The notes beneath the pieces are model-generated. The model had not been told where the DNA came from, did not search any database, and was given only the letters and a program-made list of their open reading frames with translations. From Rheinheimera sediminis (GTDB lineage: Bacteria; Pseudomonadota; Gammaproteobacteria; Enterobacterales; Alteromonadaceae), in NCBI RefSeq assembly GCF_004005375.1, contig NZ_RZUF01000004.1, forward strand, positions 124,566 to 188,565: a DNA stretch of 64,000 nucleotides. The letters run 5' to 3'. Each line of letters begins with the position of its first letter. The first letter of the stretch is position 1. The position numbers were made by a program, and so were the translations under genes. Below, in pieces: positions 27,704-35,324 of this stretch.

Positions 27704-28795
27704 TCAGTTTTGGCGCTTACCCTGTTGCAACCTTTCAAACTTCGCATGCACCCGGTTTGGGAAAAAGTCGGTGTAGATTTGCCATAGGATGTTGATATTC
27801 CTATGGCCTGTGACCTAGGCGACTTCGTCAATGACAAAACCGGCTTCGAATAAACGGCAGGCGCCTTCGCGGCGTAGGTCGTGCCAGCGCAAATCTTCAA
27901 TGCCAAGCTCTTTTCTGACCCGTTGAAAACCTGCTGTGACGCTTTTACCGTTGTAGGGAAAGATCAGCTCATCTGTTTTAGGCTGGCGTTGTAAGATCTC
28001 CCAGGCTTCGCCCAGTAACGGCACCAGCATATGGTTACCGGCTTTTTTCCTTGGGTCTTTGCGGTCTTCTACCATCACTGCTTTGTTTTTTTCGTCAACG
28101 CCAGACCATTTGATTTTGCAGACTTCGCTGATCCGCATGCAGCTTAAAATGGCAAAGTTGAGTATTTCGGTAAAAGGGATTTTGGCCGTGACATGTTCCT
28201 GGCGTTTTTCTAAACCCTTGATGATGCGCTCTAACTTGTCACTCACTGGCCGTCTGGTGCATTTTTGTGCCTTACCAACCAGTTTCAGATCATTGAGGGT
28301 TTTACGGCCTTCGGTAATCAGCTTGTTGTCGACAGCAATATTAAACACTGGCTTGGCTGCGGCAAACACTGAACTCAGGTAGCTAATATCATGTGCAATA
28401 GTGGCAGCTGAAGCTCCGGCCTTGCGTCTGGCCTGGCAATGGTCGACTAAATCTTTGATAGTCAGCTCATCGGCCTGAATCGCCGCCAGATCACAGTCTG
28501 CCACTCAGTTCAGGCAATAAGCTTTGGTGCGGCCTATGGTTGGAGCTATTGCCGAGTGGTTGCGGTACATCGCAATCAGCTCGCGGATAATTGGCACCGG
28601 CTCCACTGCGCCAGGGAGGCCATCACGCTCGATCATGGTCACCATCTGCATGCCCCAGCTCTTCGCGTCTGACTGTCTGCCAAAGGTCCGCGATTCGCGG
28701 TATACTACCGCCTAGCCTTTATGTTCCCGGACGGTACAGCGATAGCGTAATTCGCCTTTGCTGGTTTTGCGTTTTTCAATGGTATAACCGGCCAT
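27704..28795 (-). pseudogene. Tyrosine integrase with three in-frame stop codons
   Basis: Read from the ATG at 28795 (MAGYTIEKRKTSKGELRY) a single frame of 364 codons runs to the stop at 27704 with no frameshift, but is interrupted by TAG at codon 28, TGA at codon 97 and TAG at codon 327. The catalytic pattern of tyrosine recombinases is recognisable: MRISEVCKIKW (first Arg), WHDLRREG (His-x-x-Arg), and after the third stop VTGHRNINILWQIY with the second His and the nucleophilic Tyr. The longest uninterrupted piece (27815-28504) lacks the last two. Position beside the att site and orientation away from dusA suit the element's own integrase. Confidence 0.88.
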
Positions 28796-28884
28796 GACTA
28801 ACCTCTTGGAATTTACCTGCCCCATGGAGTGGTGGGGCAGATATGGGGCAGGTGCAACCAATAAATGACTGGAAACGACCCAAA

Positions 28885-29916
28885 ATGACTCAGAAACAGA
28901 ACAACGAAAACTCAGTAAAAACAGGCTCTGTAGCTGATTCTCAAAGTAAAATCATCGATCACCGTTTCTCCATTGCCCCTATGCTGGATTGGACTGACAG
29001 GCATTGTCGCTATTTCCATCGCCTCTTGTCTGAACATGCGGTGCTCTATACCGAGATGGTTACGACTGGCGCGATCATTTATGGTCAGGGCGATTATCTG
29101 GCTTTTAATGAAGAAGAGCATCCTGTGGTAGTACAGTTGGGTGGTTCTGATCCTAAAGATATGGCGCACAGTGCTCAGCTTTGTCAGGAACGCGGTTACG
29201 ACGCCATCAATATCAATGTTGGCTGCCCGTCAGACAGAGTGCAAAACGGTATGTTTGGTGCTTGCCTGATGTCAAAGCCTGAACTGGTGGCTGCTTGTAT
29301 CCATGAAATGCGGTCTGTAGTCGATATTCCTGTCACAGTAAAAAGCCGTATTGGGATTGATGATCAGGATAGCTATCAGTTTTTAGTAGATTTTGTTGGC
29401 ACTATCGCTGAATCTGGCTGTAACCAATTTATTGTGCATGCCCGTAAAGCCTGGTTAAGTGGTTTGAGCCCTAAAGAGAACCGCGAAATTCCGCCATTAG
29501 ATTACGAACGGGTGTATCAGTTGAAAAAGGATTTCCCGCATTTAGATATCTCAATTAATGGTGGTGTTAAAACCCTGGCTGACTGTTTAACCCATTTGCA
29601 GCACGTGGATGGGGTTATGGTTGGACGTGAAGCTTATGCTAACCCTTTGATGCTAGCGCAAATTGATGCCGCTATTTATAACAACCCACGCGCTGTGCCA
29701 ACGCCGCATCAGGTGGTTGAGCTGATGTTACCGTACATTGAGCGTCAAATGGCACAGGGTGCCCGTTTCTGGCATATAGCACGGCATATGCTTGGGTTAT
29801 TTCAGGGGGTACCTGGTGCACGTTTATGGCGGCGGCATTTAAGTGAAATAGGCCACTTACCGACCAGTGGTCCGCAAGTCATGCTGGACGCGCTGAAAAA
29901 GGTGCCACAGCTTTAA
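28885..29916 (+). CDS. dusA: tRNA-dihydrouridine(20/20a) synthase DusA
   Basis: DusA is the FMN enzyme that reduces U20 and U20a in the tRNA D loop. The (beta/alpha)8 barrel shows [49 protein letters not shown]-type text (here [20 protein letters not shown]), VKSRIGIDD and [11 protein letters not shown]. The N-terminal 23 residues before the att core come from the inserted element and replace the original start stranded at 24877. I chose the ATG at 28885 (343 residues) because a GGAAACGA lies upstream; an ATG at 28843 would add 14 residues. The downstream protein is intact, so the enzyme should be functional under a new promoter. Confidence 0.92.
   Translation: MTQKQNNENSVKTGSVADSQSKIIDHRFSIAPMLDWTDRHCRYFHRLLSEHAVLYTEMVTTGAIIYGQGDYLAFNEEEHPVVVQLGGSDPKDMAHSAQLCQERGYDAININVGCPSDRVQNGMFGACLMSKPELVAACIHEMRSVVDIPVTVKSRIGIDDQDSYQFLVDFVGTIAESGCNQFIVHARKAWLSGLSPKENREIPPLDYERVYQLKKDFPHLDISINGGVKTLADCLTHLQHVDGVMVGREAYANPLMLAQIDAAIYNNPRAVPTPHQVVELMLPYIERQMAQGARFWHIARHMLGLFQGVPGARLWRRHLSEIGHLPTSGPQVMLDALKKVPQL
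28953..28992 (+). repeat. Right attachment site (attR), 40-bp direct repeat within dusA
   Basis: Identical over 40 bases to 24954-24993. From here rightward the dusA reading frame is the native one; leftward it is supplied by the element. Confidence 0.9.
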
Positions 29917-29938
29917 TGGTGTGAGTATCAAGTTTTTT

Positions 29939-29970
29939 CAAAAAAAGTGGTGAATTTCACCACTTTTTTG
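29939..29970 (+). terminator. Intrinsic terminator of dusA
   Basis: AAAAAAGTGGTGAA pairs with TTCACCACTTTTTT and ends in a T run, about 23 bases after the dusA stop. Confidence 0.85.
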
Positions 29971-30028
29971 TTTTTAATATTTGCGTGGTGTTTTTAAAAT
30001 CCGTTCCGTCATTGTTTAATTTTTTAAA

Positions 30029-30041
30029 TATCAATAAGTTA
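30029..30041 (+). promoter_or_regulatory. ihf site: IHF-like site upstream of the first sigma-54 promoter
   Basis: TATCAATAAGTTA is a perfect match to the WATCAANNNNTTR consensus of integration host factor. It ends 15 bases before the -24 promoter element, the place where IHF bends DNA for enhancer-bound activators. Confidence 0.55.
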
Positions 30042-30056
30042 ATAATTTATTTTAGT

Positions 30057-30073
30057 CTGGCACGTACCTTGAA
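30057..30073 (+). promoter_or_regulatory. Sigma-54-type promoter 1
   Basis: CTGGCACGTACCTTGAA matches the -24/-12 consensus YTGGCACGRNNNTTGCW at 15 of 17 positions, with the GG at 30059-30060 and correct spacing; the -12 GC reads GA. The expected start is near 30085, about 30 bases before the 88-residue gene. Confidence 0.6.
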
Positions 30074-30114
30074 ATAGAGATAGTGAACTTCACTACTCAT
30101 TAAGGATCACGACC

Positions 30115-30381
30115 ATGAAAACACTTGCTACCTTAGTTCTTGTTACCACTACAGCTTTTGCTACTGCACCTTCAGTTCAGGCCAATGAACTGAGCTTACC
30201 TTCTGTTAATACAGCAGCTATTAGCACTTTTACTGCGGAACTAATAAATCAGCAAATGGCTGAATTGAAAGTTGCCATTCTGGAACAAAGTCAAAAAGCT
30301 CTGGCTGAACTGGACACTAATCTAGTGACCAGCGCTGAAACTGAAAAAGAAGTTGTGGTTACAGTAGCTAAGGCGAACTAA
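30115..30381 (+). CDS. Small exported protein of unknown function
   Basis: An 88-residue protein that I do not recognise. The N terminus is a signal peptide (MKTLATLVLVTTTAFATAPS with a probable cut after VQA). The mature part is about 65 residues, rich in Ala, Glu, Lys, Gln and Thr and likely helical (LINQQMAELKVAILEQSQKA). A TTAAGGATCACG ribosome binding site precedes the ATG. It is the first gene after a sigma-54-type promoter and is followed after 2 bases by a 41-residue membrane peptide. The neighbourhood (PspC-domain gene) suggests an envelope stress role, by inference only. Confidence 0.65.
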   Translation: MKTLATLVLVTTTAFATAPSVQANELSLPSVNTAAISTFTAELINQQMAELKVAILEQSQKALAELDTNLVTSAETEKEVVVTVAKAN

Positions 30382-30383
30382 GG

Positions 30384-30509
30384 ATGCTGAGCTTAACATT
30401 AGGGTTATTGGGGCTGTTTTTATTACCCGTAGTTAGTGTTGGCCTGGTGTCTGTGATCTGGCATTGGTTATTACCCCCCTTTGATATTCCTGCGTCAACC
30501 CGGTCTTAA
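30384..30509 (+). CDS. 41-residue membrane peptide
   Basis: An ATG two bases after the preceding stop opens a 41-codon frame: MLSLTLGLLGLFLLPVVSVG, then LVSVIWHWLLPPFDIPASTRS. It is almost entirely hydrophobic up to residue 30, so a single long or hairpin membrane segment is expected. Its own ribosome binding site (ACTAAGG) overlaps the upstream stop, pointing to translational coupling. I know no family for it. From its stop to 30767 the sequence has no gene; it is AT-rich and leads into the second sigma-54-type promoter. Confidence 0.5.
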   Translation: MLSLTLGLLGLFLLPVVSVGLVSVIWHWLLPPFDIPASTRS

Positions 30510-30739
30510 GTAGTACCGGGTTTTGTTATTTTAAGTCCTTACTCCGCTGTTTATCTGCTGCTGAAAATCTCATTTCTCTTTATTCACATACCTCTTTGCT
30601 TTGTCCTTTTAAGTTGCCCACTAACCCCGAAATCACATTTTTAAAATGGCTAAGAAGTGGTCAAAATTGCCATTTAATATTTCAAGTAAAACTCAGAGAA
30701 TGATCTGAAATAAGTTTTAATTAATAAAAATTCCAATTA

Positions 30740-30752
30740 AATCAATATTATA
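30740..30752 (+). promoter_or_regulatory. ihf site: IHF-like site upstream of the second sigma-54 promoter
   Basis: AATCAATATTATA matches WATCAANNNNTTR except for the first base of TTR. It is 15 bases before the -24 element at 30768, the same spacing as at the first promoter. Confidence 0.4.
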
Positions 30753-30767
30753 TAATTTATTTTTAAG

Positions 30768-30784
30768 TTGGCATAACAGCTGCA
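30768..30784 (+). promoter_or_regulatory. Sigma-54-type promoter 2
   Basis: TTGGCATAACAGCTGCA carries the essential GG (30770-30771) and GC (30782-30783) ten bases apart. It agrees with the -24/-12 consensus at all but three positions. The transcript would start near 30796, about 55 bases before the first micropeptide gene. Confidence 0.6.
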
Positions 30785-30851
30785 ATGCATAGATATCAAC
30801 AGATAAGCTGATGATGAATTAAACCACTAACTAAGATTGAGGAGAGTAAAA

Positions 30852-30926
30852 ATGGAAGTAGTAGCACTGATGGTTGTATTAGCTTGGTTCGGTATTGTTG
30901 GCAGCTGGGCTGCAGACGAAGTCTGA
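30852..30926 (+). CDS. Membrane micropeptide, copy 1 (24 residues)
   Basis: Reads MEVVALMVVLAWFGIVG followed by SWAADEV. Residues 3-20 are a membrane segment; the acidic end ADEV is presumably exposed. A strong GAGGAGAG ribosome binding site lies seven to eight bases upstream. Compared with copy 2 it has synonymous changes in the Gly-Ile-Val codons and one Val/Ile exchange, which argues that the peptide is made and selected. No family recognised; too short for standard gene calling. Confidence 0.65.
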   Translation: MEVVALMVVLAWFGIVGSWAADEV

Positions 30927-30992
30927 ATAACTAAGCGTTGATGAAAGTTAGCAAAAGCACAAACAACATAAACAAAGGTAAGGAAAGTCAAA

Positions 30993-31067
30993 ATGGAAAT
31001 AGTAGCACTGATGGTTGTATTAGCTTGGTTCGGCATAGTAGGCAGCTGGGCTGCAGACGAAGTCTGA
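30993..31067 (+). CDS. Membrane micropeptide, copy 2 (24 residues)
   Basis: Reads MEIVALMVVLAWFGIVG plus SWAADEV, one residue different from copy 1. AAGGAAAG lies seven bases before the ATG. One membrane segment is expected, with the N terminus probably inside or out undetermined. Same cluster and promoter as copy 1. Confidence 0.65.
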   Translation: MEIVALMVVLAWFGIVGSWAADEV

Positions 31068-31133
31068 ATAACTAAGCGTTGATGAAAGTTAGCAAAAGCA
31101 CAAACAACATAAACAAAGGTAAGGAAAGTCAAA

Positions 31134-31208
31134 ATGGAAATAGTAGCACTGATGGTTGTATTAGCTTGGTTCGGCATATTCGGCAGCTGGGCTGCAGACG
31201 AAATCTGA
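31134..31208 (+). CDS. Membrane micropeptide, copy 3 (24 residues)
   Basis: Reads MEIVALMVVLAWFGIFG plus SWAADEI, so it differs from copy 2 at Val16 to Phe and at the last residue, Val to Ile, both conservative. Same ribosome binding site. The following gene is 32 bases downstream. Confidence 0.65.
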   Translation: MEIVALMVVLAWFGIFGSWAADEI

Positions 31209-31240
31209 ATGGGTAAAGCCAGTTTAGGGAGGAACAGAAC

Positions 31241-31336
31241 ATGTCATTAATTATTATCAATATTGTCGTGGTCTGGGCTTTGGCTGGTTTGATGTGGATG
31301 TTGGATAAAGCTGTAATTTATAAGGTTGGGGAGTGA
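31241..31336 (+). CDS. 31-residue membrane peptide next to pspC
   Basis: MSLIIINIVVVWALAGLMWM followed by LDKAVIYKVGE: one membrane segment and a short basic tail. GGGAGGAAC is a very strong ribosome binding site. Four bases separate its stop from the pspC-like ATG, so the two are surely in one unit. It occupies the position of small Psp membrane proteins (PspB, PspD) but I see no sequence match to them. Confidence 0.6.
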   Translation: MSLIIINIVVVWALAGLMWMLDKAVIYKVGE

Positions 31337-31340
31337 TAAC

Positions 31341-31550
31341 ATGAGTATAGGCAGAGACAAAAGCGCCTGGTTTGTAAACAAGGCCAAACGTAAAATTTCA
31401 GGTGTCTGTGCAGGTTTTGCGGCTTTTTATGAGCAACCCATCTGGTTGGTCCGCGCAGTTGTAGTATTGCTGGCGTTCTGTTTTCCAGTGGCTGTAGTAG
31501 TCGCTTACATCGCTGCTGCGTTAATACTGCCAGAACGTTGGGTATACTAA
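31341..31550 (+). CDS. pspC: PspC-domain membrane protein
   Basis: A 69-residue protein consisting of one PspC domain: basic lead (NKAKRKISGVCAGFAAFYE), then two hydrophobic stretches (about 33-50 and 50-63) and a short tail PERWVY. PspC in E. coli senses envelope stress with PspB and recruits PspA; there it is longer (119 residues), with a periplasmic part lacking here. GGGGAG precedes the ATG at 31341. No pspA, pspB or pspF lies in this window. The family is clear; its partner set is not. Confidence 0.82.
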   Translation: MSIGRDKSAWFVNKAKRKISGVCAGFAAFYEQPIWLVRAVVVLLAFCFPVAVVVAYIAAALILPERWVY

Positions 31551-31615
31551 TGAGTTTGTTAGAGACAGGCGACCGGGCAGGTCGCCTGTATAGCAGTTAG
31601 GCTATAGATAAGGCT

Positions 31616-32500
31616 TTAAACTTTCTTGCGCGCTGTTAAGCGCACCCATTCTTCTTTGACTGCTACAGGGTCAAACTCAAATTCTGCCGCATAGGCATCG
31701 ATCACCGACTGCGCCTGACTTTCCAGAATACCGGACAGCGCCAATAAACCACCTGGTTTGACATAAGCACTGATAATGCCTGAGAGCTGAGCTAATGGGC
31801 CGGCCAGAATATTCGCCACTACTACATCTGCTTGTAATGAAGCAGGTTGATCCTTGGGTAAATACAGCTCAATTTGTTGCTCTACGCCGTTACGGGTAGC
31901 GTTGGCGAGGCTGGATTCAATAGCTTGTGGGTCAATGTCGATACCAACCACACGTTTAGCGCCCAACTTTAATGCGGCAATACCTAAAATACCTGAGCCA
32001 CAGCCAAAATCGACCACTAAACTTTGCGACAATTCCTGCGCATCCAGCCATTCCATACAAAGCGCTGTGGTTGGGTGAGTACCGGTACCAAAAGCCAAGC
32101 CAGGATCAAGCATCACGTTGACAGCCGTTGGATCCGGAATATCGCGCCAGCTTGGGCAAACCCATAATCTGTGACCAAAACGGATAGGGTGGAAGTTATC
32201 CATCCATTCTCTTTCCCAGTCTTTGTCTTCCAGTTGTTCCAGCTTGTACTGCACACCGTTTTTGAAAATAGCAGCTTTTTCCAGCTGACGAACCACTTTA
32301 TCCATTTGATGTTCAGCATCAAACAAACCCACCACCACCGTATTTTCCCAATACAAGACTTCACCCGGCAGAGGTTCGTAAATAGGGGTGTCTTTGGCGT
32401 CAACAAAACTGACAGCTTGCGCACCCCAGCTCATCAGCATATCGCTGACCTGCTCGGCTTGTTTTTCAGTGCTGTTTACGCGTAATTGGATCCACGGCAT
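31616..32500 (-). CDS. prmA: Ribosomal protein L11 methyltransferase PrmA
   Basis: PrmA trimethylates lysines and the N terminus of ribosomal protein uL11. The N-terminal ferredoxin-like domain begins [20 protein letters not shown]. The SAM-binding motif is [20 protein letters not shown], with [20 protein letters not shown] before it and VANILAGPL after. I took the ATG at 32500 (294 residues, family length) rather than the GTG at 32515. It is the last gene of the minus-strand run and is separated from accC by a repeat and terminator. Confidence 0.95.
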   Translation of the reverse strand: MPWIQLRVNSTEKQAEQVSDMLMSWGAQAVSFVDAKDTPIYEPLPGEVLYWENTVVVGLFDAEHQMDKVVRQLEKAAIFKNGVQYKLEQLEDKDWEREWMDNFHPIRFGHRLWVCPSWRDIPDPTAVNVMLDPGLAFGTGTHPTTALCMEWLDAQELSQSLVVDFGCGSGILGIAALKLGAKRVVGIDIDPQAIESSLANATRNGVEQQIELYLPKDQPASLQADVVVANILAGPLAQLSGIISAYVKPGGLLALSGILESQAQSVIDAYAAEFEFDPVAVKEEWVRLTARKKV

Positions 32501-32573
32501 GGCGTTGCTCTTCACTCTCTGGAAATGGGCGCGAATTGTAGCAGTTTGGCGGCGTAAAATCAGCGCTTAGGTG

Positions 32574-32607
32574 GCGCAAAAAGCAAAGCCACCGGGAAGG
32601 TGGCTTT
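32574..32607 (-). terminator. Intrinsic terminator after accC and the repeat
   Basis: AAAGCCACC and GGTGGCTTT pair around GGGAA; read on the minus strand the stem is followed by GCTTTTTG. It should end the aroQ-accB-accC transcript before prmA. Confidence 0.65.
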
Positions 32608-32618
32608 GGCTCTGGCAC

Positions 32619-32778
32619 GCAGTCAACAACGCTGCGGCTTCAAGTACGACGGCAAGACCAATACCCAAAGTAGTTGATGTTGCAGCTAGGCGACAAGAGC
32701 TTGAGACCCCAGGAGCATAGTTGCCTATGCGACTGGGGCGAGAGCTTGCAGTCAACAACGCTGCGGCTTCAAGTACGA
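32619..32778 (-). repeat. Inverted copy of the intergenic hairpin repeat
   Basis: On the minus strand this reads TCGTACTTGAAGCCGCAGC..., then the CCCCAG/CTGGGG hairpin with inner CATAG/CTATG stem (32707-32738), then CTTGTCGCCTAGCTGCAAC. The element end occurs twice (32619-32649 and 32749-32778) as 30-bp direct repeats flanking the hairpin. It is the same family as 12290-12550. It lies between the accC stop and the terminator, so it is transcribed as part of the accC 3' tail. Confidence 0.8.
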
Positions 32779-32784
32779 AGGGTA

Positions 32785-34128
32785 TTACTTCAGGCCGAGT
32801 TTATGTTCCAAATAGTGGATGTTAGTTCCACCTTTATTGAAGTTCTCGTCTGTCATAATCAGCTTGTGCAGTTCGATATTGGTTTTGATACCACCGACCA
32901 GCAGTTCGCTTAATGCATTACGCATACGTGCTATAGCTATATCACGGTTTTCACCGTAAGTGATCAGCTTACCAACCATTGAATCGTAGTTTGGCGGCAC
33001 TGTGTAATCAGCGTAAATATGCGAATCCCAACGTACACCGTTACCACCTGGTGGGTGGAAGCGGGTGATGGTGCCTGGCGACGGAATAAAGGTCTTGGCA
33101 TCTTCAGCATTGATACGGCATTCCACAGCATGACCACGGATCACAATATCTGACTGCTTAATGCTCAGCGGCATGCCAGAGGCGATGCGCAGCTGCTCTT
33201 TAATCAGATCCACACCAGTGATCATTTCTGTCACAGGGTGTTCTACCTGAATACGGGTGTTCATTTCGATGAAATAAAACTCGCCGTCTTCAAACAGGAA
33301 TTCGAAAGTACCAGCACCTCGGTAGTTCAGGTCGATACAAGCCTGCACACAACGGCCACCGATAAAGTTACGCAGTTCAGGAGTAATGCCCGGAGCTGGC
33401 GCTTCTTCCACTACTTTCTGGTGACGACGTTGCATAGAGCAGTCACGTTCACCTAAGTGAATGGCATTGCCCTGACCGTCAGCCAGCACCTGAATTTCGA
33501 TATGACGTGGGTTTTCCAGGAATTTTTCCATGTACACCATGTCATTACCAAAAGCAGTGCCTGCTTCGTTTTTGGTCATCGCAATAGATTCAACCAGCTC
33601 TTCTTCGCTGCGCACTACACGCATACCACGACCACCGCCGCCGCCTGCCGCTTTCACGATAATCGGATAACCGATACGTTTAGCAATAGCTTTGTTGACT
33701 TCGTCGTCGTCGCCCACAGCGCCGTCAGAACCTGGTACACAAGGTACACCAGCTTTTTTCATCGCTTCAATGGCAGAAACTTTGTCACCCATTAAACGGA
33801 TAGACTCAGGGCGTGGGCCGATAAACACCAGACCACTTTCTTCCACTTGCTGCGCAAAGTCAGCACGTTCAGCTAAAAAACCATAGCCTGGGTGAATAGC
33901 CTGAGCATTGGTCACTTCAGCTGCGGCAATCAGCGCAGGAATATTTAAGTAACTTTGTGGTGATGGTGCAGGACCAATACAAATGGTCTCGTCGGCCAGC
34001 AGCACGTGTTTCAGGTTACGGTCAACTGTGGAATGCACAGCTACCGTTTTGATACCGAGTTCTTTACACGCACGTAAAATACGCAGTGCAATTTCACCCC
34101 GGTTGGCGATCAGTACTTTTTCTAGCAT
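32785..34128 (-). CDS. accC: Biotin carboxylase subunit of acetyl-CoA carboxylase
   Basis: AccC carboxylates the biotin on AccB using ATP and bicarbonate, the first half of malonyl-CoA formation. [20 protein letters not shown] is the typical start; the ATP-grasp loop is [14 protein letters not shown]; the catalytic [15 protein letters not shown] is intact. The 447 residues match E. coli (449). It follows accB by 16 bases. Confidence 0.97.
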   Translation of the reverse strand: MLEKVLIANRGEIALRILRACKELGIKTVAVHSTVDRNLKHVLLADETICIGPAPSPQSYLNIPALIAAAEVTNAQAIHPGYGFLAERADFAQQVEESGLVFIGPRPESIRLMGDKVSAIEAMKKAGVPCVPGSDGAVGDDDEVNKAIAKRIGYPIIVKAAGGGGGRGMRVVRSEEELVESIAMTKNEAGTAFGNDMVYMEKFLENPRHIEIQVLADGQGNAIHLGERDCSMQRRHQKVVEEAPAPGITPELRNFIGGRCVQACIDLNYRGAGTFEFLFEDGEFYFIEMNTRIQVEHPVTEMITGVDLIKEQLRIASGMPLSIKQSDIVIRGHAVECRINAEDAKTFIPSPGTITRFHPPGGNGVRWDSHIYADYTVPPNYDSMVGKLITYGENRDIAIARMRNALSELLVGGIKTNIELHKLIMTDENFNKGGTNIHYLEHKLGLK

Positions 34129-34144
34129 GAGTCTGCCTTTTAAC

Positions 34145-34597
34145 TTATTCGATCACAAATAATGGCTGGTCAAACTCAACCGGCTCGCCGTTTTCTACCA
34201 GAATTTGCGTCACCACACCGGCCTTGTCAGACTGGATCTGGTTCATCATTTTCATCGCTTCGATAATACACAGGGTGTCGCCCACTTTAACGCTCTGGCC
34301 AACTTCAACAAAAGATTTAGAAGTAGGAGAAGCAGCGCGGTAGAAGGAACCTACCATAGGTGAACGCATCTGGTGACCAGTGACTACAGGCTTGGCAGCT
34401 TCAGCAGGAGCAGCGGCAGCAACTGGTGCTGCAGGAGCTTGTTGCATTGGCGCAGCAGCATAGTGCATTGGAGCATATTGCTGCATTGGGCCATTGCGGC
34501 TGATACGAACGGATTCTTCACCTTCAGTTATTTCAAGCTCGTTAATGCCTGACTCTTCCAGCAGTTCGATCAATTTTTTAATTTTTCTGATATCCAT
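34145..34597 (-). CDS. accB: Biotin carboxyl carrier protein
   Basis: AccB carries biotin between the carboxylase and transferase sites. The N-terminal [20 protein letters not shown] is followed by a Pro/Ala/Met/Gln linker (about 37-72) and the biotinyl domain with EAMKM (113-117), so Lys116 is biotinylated. The 150 residues match the family. In the aroQ-accB-accC operon, spacing 16 bases on each side. Confidence 0.97.
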   Translation of the reverse strand: MDIRKIKKLIELLEESGINELEITEGEESVRISRNGPMQQYAPMHYAAAPMQQAPAAPVAAAAPAEAAKPVVTGHQMRSPMVGSFYRAASPTSKSFVEVGQSVKVGDTLCIIEAMKMMNQIQSDKAGVVTQILVENGEPVEFDQPLFVIE

Positions 34598-34612
34598 GAC
34601 GTAGTTGCCTAA

Positions 34613-35068
34613 TTAATTTGATGGAATGGTTGATAAGGACGACACCGCCGATTCCAGTGCGTAGTGGTAGCCTTTGGCCCCTAAACCACAAATCACACCT
34701 TTGGCGATATCGGATAAATACGAGTGACGACGAAATTCTTCCCGCGCATGTACATTGGACAAATGCACTTCAATAAAAGGGATAGCCACAGCCAGCAACG
34801 CATCACGAATGGCCACACTGGTATGGGTATAGGCGCCCGGGTTGATAATAATAAAGTCCTGTTGTCCAAGGCTTTGCTGAATGGCGTTGATAAGCTCATG
34901 TTCGGCGTTGGATTGCAGATGAGTTAAAGTGGCATTCAACTCTTTAGCATGGGCAATTAAACCATCAACAATCTGCGGTAAAGTGGCTGCGCCATAAATT
35001 TGAGGCTCGCGTTTGCCTAACATATTTAAGTTAGGGCCGTTAAGCAGCAAAATACGTAAGTTTGTCGA
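34613..35068 (-). CDS. aroQ: Type II 3-dehydroquinate dehydratase
   Basis: AroQ forms 3-dehydroshikimate in the shikimate pathway. The N-terminal [38 protein letters not shown] and [20 protein letters not shown] are diagnostic. The start is open between ATG 35068 (151 residues, family length) and ATG 35101 (11 more); neither has a good ribosome binding site. It heads the accBC operon as in many Gammaproteobacteria. The 35102-35276 gap should hold the operon promoter. Confidence 0.94.
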   Translation of the reverse strand, partial: STNLRILLLNGPNLNMLGKREPQIYGAATLPQIVDGLIAHAKELNATLTHLQSNAEHELINAIQQSLGQQDFIIINPGAYTHTSVAIRDALLAVAIPFIEVHLSNVHAREEFRRHSYLSDIAKGVICGLGAKGYHYALESAVSSLSTIPSN

Positions 35069-35276
35069 CATAGAGCGCAAATTTCCCGTCAATTTATTCA
35101 TTGTTTACTATCTTGCCGAAGCTAGAAAACAATTGCATCTTTTTTGTTCAGCGACAAGCTGTCGCTGCAGATTTGCCGCTTATTATAGTGAAATCGTTGC
35201 AAATGGCAGCAAAATACTGGTCTTATCAGCAGAACGGAACTTTTTTGCGAAGTTGAAACTGAAGTTGAGAAATTCA

Positions 35277-35305
35277 GGCAAAGTCAGAGCCAGTCTGACT
35301 TTGCC
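35277..35305 (-). terminator. Hairpin after dsbD
   Basis: GGCAAAGTCAGA and TCTGACTTTGCC form a perfect 12-bp stem with loop GCCAG, 20 bases beyond the dsbD stop. The T run is weak. Confidence 0.6.
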
Positions 35306-35324
35306 GTGAGTAGTGCGGAAATTT

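Larger units (their letters stand above)
24954..28992. mobile_element. Small degenerate integrative element inserted in dusA
   Basis: About 4.0 kb between two perfect 40-bp copies of dusA text. The content is a truncated AbiEi-type antitoxin, a broken lipoprotein frame, hipA-hipB, an operator-like AT-rich region and, next to the right end, a tyrosine integrase gene reading away from dusA. The integrase carries three in-frame stops, so the element is probably fixed. ATGGGGCAGGT occurs just inside both ends (25038 and 28843), as arm-type sites might. The 5' part of dusA is a known target of integrases of prophages and islands, which fits. No replication, conjugation or phage structural genes remain, so the element looks like a deletion remnant kept by hipBA. 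Confidence 0.85.
30852..31208 (+). repeat. Three tandem 141-bp units, each with a micropeptide gene
   Basis: The ATGs at 30852, 30993 and 31134 are exactly 141 bases apart. Each unit is 75 coding bases plus a 66-base spacer; the two spacers (30927-30992, 31068-31133) are identical and each ends with an AAGGAAAG ribosome binding site. This is gene triplication with conserved signals, not random repetition. Confidence 0.9.

Noticed and set aside
30827-31177. 116-codon minus-strand frame with internal repeats over the micropeptide array
   Set aside because: Its repeats simply mirror the 141-bp DNA units. The plus-strand frames have ribosome binding sites and synonymous variation; this one has neither.
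32567-32758. 63-codon minus-strand frame between prmA and accC
   Set aside because: It is the intergenic hairpin repeat read in frame, sharing residues with the frame over 12269-12451 only because the DNA is repeated.
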